From positions 1 through 12,649 of the forward strand of contig CAMGCA010000024.1 in assembly GCA_946011705.1 (NCBI GenBank): a DNA stretch of 12,649 bases, written 5' to 3'. Under the pieces are notes generated by a model. That model worked only from the letters and a program-made list of their open reading frames with translations, made no database searches and was not told the DNA's origin. Source of the DNA: an uncultured Clostridia bacterium (GTDB lineage Bacteria > Bacillota > Clostridia > Oscillospirales > Oscillospiraceae). A program made the translations under genes and the position numbers. Below, piece after piece: positions 1 through 4,924 of this stretch. Each line of letters begins with the position of its first letter. The first letter of the stretch is position 1.

Positions 1-152
1 GTTCTGTGCATCAAAGAAGTAACCTCTGTAGGAGAGGACGAATAGCAGAAAACCCCAAACACAATACCATTTATCCAACAGATTGCAAGAATTAACGACA
101 TTCCCTTGCGAGCGGCTATACGCGCGCAATCCCGACTTTTCAGCATCATCAT
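1..152 (-). CDS. N-terminal part of a membrane protein, possibly SpoIIM-like (runs off left edge)
   Basis: An open frame of 50 codons starts within three tandem ATG codons (positions 144-152) and continues past the left edge. A good ribosome site GGAGG lies at 157-161, 7 bases before the middle ATG, so any of the three could be the start. The peptide has a basic start (KSRDCARIAARKG), then a hydrophobic segment at about residues 18-36 containing GIVFG, then SSSPTEVTSLMHR. That plan, a short basic head followed by a membrane segment with a small-residue G-x-x-x-G stretch, recalls the N-terminus of clostridial stage II sporulation protein M. The part seen is too short to be sure, and any small membrane protein would fit. 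A candidate promoter (253-281) and a long inverted repeat lie upstream. Confidence 0.5.
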   Translation of the reverse strand, partial: MMMLKSRDCARIAARKGMSLILAICWINGIVFGVFCYSSSPTEVTSLMHR

Positions 153-232
153 ACAACCTCCACGCATGACAAGAGGCATAAAAGACTGCTTATGAAAAAA
201 GGGAGTATAGCGCGGCAGCGGATACAACACAT
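149..232 (-). CDS. Possible 27-codon leader peptide overlapping the next gene
   Basis: ATG at 232 opens a frame of 27 codons rich in cysteine and hydrophobic residues (begins MCCIRCRAILPFF). It ends in a TGA that overlaps the first ATG of the following gene in an ATGA arrangement, as in translationally coupled genes. No convincing ribosome site precedes it, and the length could arise by chance. I list it as a weak candidate for a regulatory leader peptide or a very small membrane peptide. Confidence 0.2.
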   Translation of the reverse strand: MCCIRCRAILPFFISSLLCLLSCVEVV

Positions 233-269
233 CGCTGAATTCTCACGCACATACTATACTCCATTTTTT
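195..269. repeat. Long inverted repeat over the candidate promoter
   Basis: The arms at 195-210 and 254-269 are inverted copies that match at 15 of 16 positions (core GGAGTATAG / CTATACTCC, flanked by A6 and T6). They are separated by 43 bases, which contain a smaller repeat CAGCG/CGCTG. Read on the minus strand the structure ends in TTTTTT, so it could terminate transcripts coming from the membrane protein gene at 498-935. The upstream arm also covers the candidate -10 box at 253-258, so an operator role is equally possible. Confidence 0.45.
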
Positions 270-281
270 ACAATAATTCAA
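253..281 (-). promoter_or_regulatory. Candidate sigma-A promoter for the left-edge membrane protein gene
   Basis: On the minus strand a -35 box TTGAAT (276-281) and a -10 box TATAGT (253-258) are separated by 17 bases. Transcription would start near 246, leaving a leader of about 95 bases before the first ATG. The -35 box matches the consensus at 4 of 6 positions and the -10 box at 5 of 6. The region is AT-rich, so chance matches are easier here. Confidence 0.4.
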
Positions 282-497
282 GCTTTTTTAGCCAAAAAGG
301 CTTTTTTTGTAAATAATGACGGATAATTATGTAAACGGTATTATGTCAACTTCTCTTTATTCGTTGCATCTATTTTTTATCATTTTGCATTTTACCGCCA
401 TATCTTGCGCAGAAACACCATGAGAACTACTAGATATTGGGTCTGCAGTTGCGCTTGCAAGCCCATTAAAAGATAGTAAATATAATTTACCCCATTC

Positions 498-935
498 TTA
501 CAATCGTTTCCTGGAAACGCTTATGCGCGTATTTGCTTTCTTCCCCTTCTCTCCTCTTGATTCCAGCAAGCATACAATCGCACTGCCGCAGAAAACTATG
601 ACACCTGTTACCCCCATTCCGTCGTATTGTCCGCCAAAGAATAGAGCTGTAATCATAATCAGACTCAGCCAGTATAGCAAACCTGCCAACAAGCAGCCGA
701 TTGGTTTGCGTCTCTTAATCATAAAACAGGTTGCTTTTGAATCAATTACTGACGTTAACAGAAGAATTATCATGATGCCATATCCAATGCTCCCCCACTC
801 CACCTTTTCTGCGCTGACAAGCTTGGCAAGAAGTGCAGATAGGATCAGAGTTCTAGCCAGAGCAATGCATAACCCTGTTGCGAGACCGGCCGGCATGGAT
901 AGCGCACGACCGTTGGTTATATGGTTTCGTATCAT
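498..935 (-). CDS. Small four-segment membrane protein, TIGR04086/YrzE-like
   Basis: A 145-residue protein with four predicted membrane segments at about residues 14-38, 47-63, 79-101 and 107-124, and a basic C-terminal tail (RGEKGKKANTRISVSRKRL). The stretch YGIMIILLLTS, a short positively charged loop (KRRKPIG), then GLLYWLSLIMITALFFGG resembles the TIGR04086/YrzE family of small Firmicute membrane proteins, whose function is unknown to me. The ATG at 935 has a ribosome site AAAGGAG about 8 bases upstream. The gene starts only about 40 bases after the strong terminator at 976-1012, and I see no clear promoter in that gap. It may be expressed by readthrough or from a sporulation promoter I cannot recognise. 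Confidence 0.65.
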   Translation of the reverse strand: MIRNHITNGRALSMPAGLATGLCIALARTLILSALLAKLVSAEKVEWGSIGYGIMIILLLTSVIDSKATCFMIKRRKPIGCLLAGLLYWLSLIMITALFFGGQYDGMGVTGVIVFCGSAIVCLLESRGEKGKKANTRISVSRKRL

Positions 936-975
936 TCGCTCATCTCCTTTCCCTTCATTCTATTCGGGATGCAAA

Positions 976-1012
976 CAAAAATACCGGGACAGGGTTGTAC
1001 CTGTCCCGGTAT
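976..1012 (-). terminator. Strong intrinsic terminator ending the uvrC-rsmD-coaD operon
   Basis: A perfect 13-bp stem (arms 981-993 and 1000-1012, arm sequence ATACCGGGACAGG) with a 6-base loop. On the minus strand it is followed by TTTTTGTTTG. It begins about 17 bases past the stop codon of the coiled-coil gene. This is the clearest terminator in the window and marks the end of the uvrC-side operon. Confidence 0.92.
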
Positions 1013-1028
1013 CCGTTACACTTGCCGT

Positions 1029-1532
1029 TTATACTTCAATATCGACATTCATTGTCTTTCGTTGTTCCTGGGCTTCTGTGACAGCACGGAACTTCATTCT
1101 GGTATCCCGTACCTCATTCAATGCTTTGGAAACAACCTCTTCTGTTTGCCGAAGCGACTCGTCCATATACTCATTAGCGGCTTTTCGAAGCTGATTGATC
1201 CGGCTTTGCGTCTGAGACACCAATTCTTCACTGCGCTTCTTGGCCTCAATGTAAACAGCTTCCTTGGTAACCATTTGCTTTGCTTTCTCCTGCGCTTCTT
1301 TCACGATATTCTCGGCTTCCCGCCGAGCCTGACCCACAATCTCCGTACGAGATTCCACGATTGCGCGGGACTGCTTGATTTCTCCCGGAAGCTGAGCAAG
1401 AATCTCGTCGAGCATATCCAAAACACGATCTCGCTCCAAAATGCACTTGTCCGCAGCCAGAGGCATAGAACGAGCATCCTGCACCATATCATACAGTGCG
1501 CCAATGATATCTTCGGTATTGCGGTCCGCCAT
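1029..1532 (-). CDS. Coiled-coil protein of the type found next to coaD in Clostridia (ATP synthase B/H-like helix)
   Basis: A 167-residue protein with no signal peptide and no membrane segment. It is dominated by a long charged helix from about residue 55 to 145, rich in Glu, Arg, Lys, Ala and Gln with heptad-like spacing (e.g. ARREAENIVKEAQEKAKQM). Such proteins are often labelled ATPase or ATP synthase subunit B/H by similarity of the coiled coil alone, and nothing here shows a link to ATP synthase. A conserved-looking LPGEIKQSR stretch lies near residues 48-56, before the coil. From memory, clostridial genomes carry a similar protein after coaD. A scaffold role like that of DivIVA is possible but not shown. 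The ATG at 1532 follows a very good site TAGGAGG that overlaps the coaD stop, so it is co-translated with coaD. It is the last gene before the terminator. Confidence 0.8.
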   Translation of the reverse strand: MADRNTEDIIGALYDMVQDARSMPLAADKCILERDRVLDMLDEILAQLPGEIKQSRAIVESRTEIVGQARREAENIVKEAQEKAKQMVTKEAVYIEAKKRSEELVSQTQSRINQLRKAANEYMDESLRQTEEVVSKALNEVRDTRMKFRAVTEAQEQRKTMNVDIEV

Positions 1533-1544
1533 ATTGATTTCCTC

Positions 1545-2039
1545 CTACAATTGTTTTTTCCTGCTCTCTATTCTTTCCTGAAAGTCCGGAATAATTTCAC
1601 TGGGCAGCAAATCTGACAATTCCACCCCATAGGTCCCCAATTCCTTCACCATACTGGAACTCAGGTACATATATTGACTATCCGCAGTCAGGAACATGGT
1701 ATCGAGATCCGGATTAATTTTATGATTGATCAGCGCCATCTGAAACTCTGTTTCAAAGTCGGAGACTGCCCGCAGCCCTTTCACAATGACACAACGACCT
1801 CTTTGCCTGGCGTATTCCGCCAGCAGCTCGTTGGAGCAGTCAACCTCCACATTGGGAAGGTCCCCGGTTACCCGGCGTATCAGCTCCACACGTTCTTCCT
1901 GCGAAAACATTGGGTTCTTTCCGGCATTCACCATGACACAAACAATCAGTTTATCAAAAATGCTGGATGCTCTGCGTATAATATTCAAGTGGCCGCTGGT
2001 AATCGGGTCAAAACTGCCCGGATAAATTGCTGTTTTCAT
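1545..2039 (-). CDS. coaD: Phosphopantetheine adenylyltransferase CoaD
   Basis: CoaD transfers AMP from ATP to 4'-phosphopantetheine, giving dephospho-CoA in the fourth step of coenzyme A synthesis in the cytosol. The protein starts MKTAIYPGSFDPITSGH, which carries the nucleotidyltransferase nucleotide-binding motif (GSFDP-x-T-x-GH). It also contains VKGLRAVSDFETEFQMA and, near the end, YLSSSMVKE, corresponding to the ISS-type ATP loop. With the start at 2039 it has 164 residues, the usual size of about 160. An upstream in-frame start at 2060 would overlap the rsmD stop and add seven unconserved residues. The start at 2039 has AGGTT upstream and begins right at the conserved N-terminus. It lies 17 bases after rsmD, a pairing also found in Bacillus (ylbH-ylbI). 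Confidence 0.97.
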   Translation of the reverse strand: MKTAIYPGSFDPITSGHLNIIRRASSIFDKLIVCVMVNAGKNPMFSQEERVELIRRVTGDLPNVEVDCSNELLAEYARQRGRCVIVKGLRAVSDFETEFQMALINHKINPDLDTMFLTADSQYMYLSSSMVKELGTYGVELSDLLPSEIIPDFQERIESRKKQL

Positions 2040-2056
2040 AGATAACCTGACACCGC

Positions 2057-2593
2057 TCACAGCTTACGGTAGATTGTGAGCAGTGTTTTCCCATACTTAT
2101 AGTCTTTTGAGCGTTGATAGCCGTCGAATTCCCAAGGCAATTCCTTGCCCACAGGTCTCTCTGCCACTATTATACCATCGGTTTGCAAAATGTCAATTTC
2201 CGTAATCCGTTTTATCGCATTTTCAAGGTACTCTTCGGCATAGGGCGGGTCCAGAAATATGATGGAGAACGTTTCTTTGCATCGGTTCAGATAGTCCATA
2301 TAATCGCTGCGGACAACGGTTCCTTCCAATTTCGTTCTTCTCAGGTTTTCGCGAATCAATTTGCAGGCATCCTCTCGCGCGTCAACAAATACGCTTCGTT
2401 CCGCTCCCCTGCTCAACGCTTCAATCCCAAGTTGTCCGGTGCCGCCGAATAGATCCAGTACCTTTGCTCCGGGGATATCGAAATTGATGATACTGAATAG
2501 TGCTTCCTTCACGCGATCAGCCGTTGGACGCGTCAGCATTCCCTCCGGTGTCTTCAGCTGTACGCCTCTGGCTGTTCCTGTTATGACTCTCAT
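2057..2593 (-). CDS. rsmD: 16S rRNA (guanine(966)-N2)-methyltransferase RsmD
   Basis: RsmD methylates the 2-amino group of G966 (E. coli numbering) of 16S rRNA, using S-adenosylmethionine, on the assembling 30S subunit. The 178-residue protein shows the family start MRVITGTARG, then TRPTADRVKEALFSI. The SAM-binding motif VLDLFGGTGQLGIE is at residues 45-58 and the catalytic DPPY at 115-118. The length is typical. The ATG overlaps the uvrC stop as ATGA, so translation is probably coupled to uvrC. The site AGGTG about 7 bases upstream lies within the last uvrC codons. Confidence 0.95.
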   Translation of the reverse strand: MRVITGTARGVQLKTPEGMLTRPTADRVKEALFSIINFDIPGAKVLDLFGGTGQLGIEALSRGAERSVFVDAREDACKLIRENLRRTKLEGTVVRSDYMDYLNRCKETFSIIFLDPPYAEEYLENAIKRITEIDILQTDGIIVAERPVGKELPWEFDGYQRSKDYKYGKTLLTIYRKL

Positions 2594-4419
2594 TTATTCA
2601 CCTGGCCTTCTGTTTCACGAAAATGAGCGTATACTGCTGCCGCCGCATCTTTTGGGAGCAGACGCTCCAGTTCCGGCAGCGTTGCCTGCCGGATAGACTG
2701 AATGGATTTGAATTGCCGTAACAATTCCTGCTTCCGTTTTGGACCAATCCCCGGAATTGCATCCAGTTCAGAATAGCGCAGCCGCTTGCTGCGCAGCTGC
2801 CTGTGATAGGTGATTGCAAAACGGTGGGTTTCCTCCTGAATATTGCCAATTAGGGAGAAAACCGCCTGATTGTTGTCGATTCGGATTTCCTGCCCCTCAG
2901 GTGTCACCAAGGCCCGTGTGCGGTGCCTGTCATCCTTTACCATGCCAAACACCGGAAATGCAAGTTCTAAGTCCCGGAGCGCATGAACCGCGGTGTTGGC
3001 GTGATTAACGCCGCCGTCTATCAGAATCAAATTGGGGGCTTCTTCAAAGCCCTTATCCCCTTCCTGATAATGTGCAAAACGCCGCTTTACTACCTGATAC
3101 ATGGACGCGTAATCATCCTGATTGTCAAGGCCTTCCACCTTAAATCGTTTATAGCCGCTTTTGTGCGGTCTGCCTGCCTGAAAAACCACCATACTGGCGA
3201 CAATATCTGTTCCGGATATATTTGAGATGTCAAAAGACTCAATCCTCAAGGGAGGCGCCATCATCAGCATTTTACCAAGAAGTGTCAGAGTCGCGCTGAC
3301 GCGCTCATCCTTCCCTGTTACCCGCTCTGCTTCCTCCTGAGCGTTCTTACAGGCCAGCTCCACCAAACGAACGTTATCCCCTCTTTGGGGAACCAGCAGC
3401 TTTGGAAGCCGTCCCAGCTGCTGCTCCAAAAGCTGAGAGAACAAGTCCGCGTCTTCCAGTGCAAATGGAAGCAGAACCCGCTTGGGAACCAGCCCACGGC
3501 TGAGGTAGAACTGCTTCATCAGACTGGATACCGCTTCCGTTTTTTCATCCGGTTTTGGGAACACTTCATATTCTTTATCCAGAAGATTTCCACCGGAAAA
3601 ATGGAGAACCGCAAAACAGGCCTTTGCTTCTGTCTCCCCATAGCCAATCACATCGGTATCCGCCAGTGTTCCGGCTGTTACCAGCTGCTTCTGGCCCAGA
3701 TTCTCCACTGCCTGCAATCGATCCCGGAGACTGGCAGCAAGTTCAAACTCCAGATTTTCCGCAGCGCCAAGCATCTGGCCCCGAATTTCATCTGCTACAG
3801 ACCTGTAATTTCCCCGCAGCAATTCCCGGGCCTGCGTCATGGTCTGCCGGTATTCCTTGCAGGATTTCCCCTCCTGGCACCATCCGGCGCACTGATTCAT
3901 ATGATAATTCAGGCAGGGTCTTCCCTTCCCCACATCCCTGGGAAACTGCAAATGGCAGCCGGGGAGCTTCAATGTCAGGCGAAGAGCTTCCATCACATCA
4001 TGGGTGACACTCCGGCCGCCGAAAGGGCCGAAATACTCCGCGCCATCGTCACTGAGCCTGCTCACCATGGTGATTCTGGGATAGATCTCCCGCATATCCA
4101 GCCGCAGATAGGGATAGCCTTTGTCATCCTTCAGAAGGATATTGTACTTTGGCATATAGCGCTTGATCAGGGAGCATTCCAGTACCAGCGCCTCAAACTC
4201 AGACGCGGCGACAATGACGTCAAAATGGTGAATTTTGCTCACCATGATACGGGTTTTAGGTGTATGGGACGCGGTGTCCTGAAAATACTGACTGACCCGG
4301 TTTTTTAATTTTTTTGCCTTTCCGACGTAAATTACTTTGTCAGTCTGATCCCGCATGATGTAGACACCCGGTGCGTAGGGCAGACTCAGCGCTTTTTCCT
4401 TCAGCTCATCGAATGTCAC
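2590..4419 (-). CDS. uvrC: Excinuclease ABC subunit C (UvrC)
   Basis: UvrC makes the two incisions on either side of a DNA lesion in nucleotide excision repair, after UvrA and UvrB load. All domains are present in the 609 residues. The GIY-YIG nuclease is near the N-terminus (GVY at 18-20, YVG at 31-33, catalytic Glu at 76). Four cysteines fit the family's metal or Fe-S site (155, 169, 177, 181). The UVR motif that binds UvrB is at about 203-240. The RNase H-like nuclease has Asp397, Asp468 and His539, and the helix-hairpin-helix DNA-binding tail is at about 551-590. The start is GTG at 4419, preceded by AAGGGGGAG about 8 bases away. It is the first gene of a run with rsmD, coaD and the coiled-coil gene. 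Upstream lies a 13-bp hairpin that may limit readthrough from the HPr-like gene. I see no clear promoter of its own in the 78-bp gap. Confidence 0.98.
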   Translation of the reverse strand: MTFDELKEKALSLPYAPGVYIMRDQTDKVIYVGKAKKLKNRVSQYFQDTASHTPKTRIMVSKIHHFDVIVAASEFEALVLECSLIKRYMPKYNILLKDDKGYPYLRLDMREIYPRITMVSRLSDDGAEYFGPFGGRSVTHDVMEALRLTLKLPGCHLQFPRDVGKGRPCLNYHMNQCAGWCQEGKSCKEYRQTMTQARELLRGNYRSVADEIRGQMLGAAENLEFELAASLRDRLQAVENLGQKQLVTAGTLADTDVIGYGETEAKACFAVLHFSGGNLLDKEYEVFPKPDEKTEAVSSLMKQFYLSRGLVPKRVLLPFALEDADLFSQLLEQQLGRLPKLLVPQRGDNVRLVELACKNAQEEAERVTGKDERVSATLTLLGKMLMMAPPLRIESFDISNISGTDIVASMVVFQAGRPHKSGYKRFKVEGLDNQDDYASMYQVVKRRFAHYQEGDKGFEEAPNLILIDGGVNHANTAVHALRDLELAFPVFGMVKDDRHRTRALVTPEGQEIRIDNNQAVFSLIGNIQEETHRFAITYHRQLRSKRLRYSELDAIPGIGPKRKQELLRQFKSIQSIRQATLPELERLLPKDAAAAVYAHFRETEGQVNK

Positions 4420-4449
4420 ACAAGACTCCCCCTTTCCATAGAAATGAAT

Positions 4450-4483
4450 ACCGCCCCAATGCTTTCTCGGGCACTGAGGCGGT
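4450..4483 (-). terminator. Hairpin between the HPr-like gene and uvrC (partial terminator or processing site)
   Basis: The arms 4450-4462 and 4471-4483 pair over 13 positions with only two G-U pairs and an 8-base loop. On the minus strand the run after it is ATTCATTTCT, which is only partly U-rich, so termination may be incomplete. It starts 14 bases after the HPr-like stop and ends about 30 bases before the uvrC start. On the plus strand no T run follows, so the direction is minus. Confidence 0.5.
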
Positions 4484-4497
4484 TAAGTAAGGTGGTG

Positions 4498-4758
4498 TTA
4501 ATAAACGTCCCGCTGGAGCAGCACTTCCAGAGCGGACACTGCGGCCTCCTCATCCGGGCCGACTGCGCTCAGTGTAACGGTAGAGCCGGTAACAATTCCC
4601 AGAGACATAATGCCCAGAAGACTCTTGGCATTCATCTTGCGGCTTCCGGACTCCAGCCAGATGCTGCTTTCAAATTCGTTCGCTTTCTGCACAAAATAGG
4701 TTGCCTGTATGTTATGCAGACCGGATTCGCAGCGAACAACGCCTTCTTTATTAAACAT
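4498..4758 (-). CDS. HPr-family phosphocarrier-like protein with altered active site
   Basis: An 86-residue protein that aligns with HPr along its length without gaps. HPr carries phosphate from Enzyme I to sugar-specific EIIA at His15. In Firmicutes, phosphorylation of Ser46 by HPr kinase makes it the partner of CcpA in carbon catabolite control. Here His15 is present (SGLHNIQAT), but the normal Arg17 and Pro18 are Ile and Gln. Ser46 and its surroundings (NAKSLLGIMSLGI) are well kept. The protein may therefore be a poor phosphocarrier and act more like the regulatory paralogue Crh, although Crh itself has lost His15. I chose ATG 4758 because AAGGAG lies 7 bases upstream. An in-frame ATG at 4776 has no such site and would place that ribosome site inside the gene. 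It has its own promoter and a cre-like site upstream. Its neighbours are DNA repair genes, not PTS genes. Confidence 0.85.
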   Translation of the reverse strand: MFNKEGVVRCESGLHNIQATYFVQKANEFESSIWLESGSRKMNAKSLLGIMSLGIVTGSTVTLSAVGPDEEAAVSALEVLLQRDVY

Positions 4759-4765
4759 AATTCCA

Positions 4766-4771
4766 CTCCTT
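4766..4771 (-). promoter_or_regulatory. Ribosome binding site that sets the HPr-like start
   Basis: AAGGAG on the minus strand lies 7 bases before ATG 4758. This favours that start over the in-frame ATG at 4776, which has no purine-rich site upstream. The 86-residue product also places His and Ser exactly at HPr positions 15 and 46. Confidence 0.8.
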
Positions 4772-4808
4772 TTCATTGCATCCGTCCGGATACAACGGGT
4801 CTGCCTAT

Positions 4809-4836
4809 ATCATAGCATTTTTACCGAAAAAGTCAA
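4809..4836 (-). promoter_or_regulatory. Sigma-A promoter of the HPr-like gene
   Basis: On the minus strand the -35 box is TTGACT (4831-4836) and the -10 box is TATGAT (4809-4814), with a 16-base spacer. A TG one base before the -10 box makes it an extended -10 promoter. Both boxes match consensus at 5 of 6 positions. Transcription should start near 4802, about 44 bases before ATG 4758. This is the best promoter match in the window. Confidence 0.8.
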
Positions 4837-4869
4837 TAAATTTTCGTCCTGTTTTCACAAGAAGCGGGC

Positions 4870-4888
4870 AAAAAGAATGTCGATTCTT
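4870..4888 (-). terminator. Weak hairpin after mutS2, possible terminator
   Basis: A 6-bp stem AAGAAT/ATTCTT with a CGAC loop, continuing into TTT on the minus strand, about 36 bases past the mutS2 stop codon. The stem is short and AT-rich, so it is a weak terminator at best. It fits with the HPr-like gene having its own promoter just downstream. Confidence 0.35.
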
Positions 4889-4890
4889 GT

Positions 4891-4904
4891 TGAAAACGTT
4901 TCCA
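4891..4904. promoter_or_regulatory. cre-like site (candidate CcpA operator)
   Basis: TGAAAACGTTTCCA matches the published cre consensus TGWAANCGNTNWCA at all but one position, and has the near-palindromic form with central CG typical of LacI-family operators. It lies between the mutS2 stop and the HPr-like promoter, centred about 95 bases upstream of the predicted transcription start. CcpA sites that activate genes lie upstream of the promoter, whereas repressing sites usually overlap it or lie downstream. The same bases can form a 7-bp hairpin in the mutS2 RNA, which is the alternative reading. Confidence 0.45.
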
Positions 4905-4924
4905 ACTTCTTCCTTCGATCTGTT

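Larger units (their letters stand above)
153..497. other. 345-bp AT-rich intergenic region
   Basis: This is the longest stretch without a solid gene. It is visibly richer in A and T than the rest of the window. It holds the candidate promoter, the inverted repeat and the possible leader peptide listed separately. It also has a small A/T-rich palindromic cluster at 280-308 (AGCC-AAAAA-GGCT followed by T7 on the plus strand), which has no upstream plus-strand gene to serve. Positions 310-497 show nothing I can identify. Confidence 0.6.

Noticed and set aside
280-308. Plus-strand hairpin AGCC-AAAAA-GGCT followed by T7, terminator-like
   Set aside because: The stem has only 4 bp and there is no plus-strand gene upstream for it to terminate. 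It is more likely part of the AT-rich gap.
921-1616. A 231-codon plus-strand frame across the terminator
   Set aside because: It reads through the strong minus-strand terminator and antisense to the coiled-coil gene, and has no family features.
3385-4308. A 307-codon open frame on the plus strand
   Set aside because: It is antisense to uvrC, which is intact with all catalytic residues. The peptide looks like a shadow translation.
4774-4776. In-frame ATG at 4776 as the start of the HPr-like gene
   Set aside because: No ribosome site precedes it. The AAGGAG at 4766-4771 would fall inside the gene, and the HPr residue numbers fit only the start at 4758.
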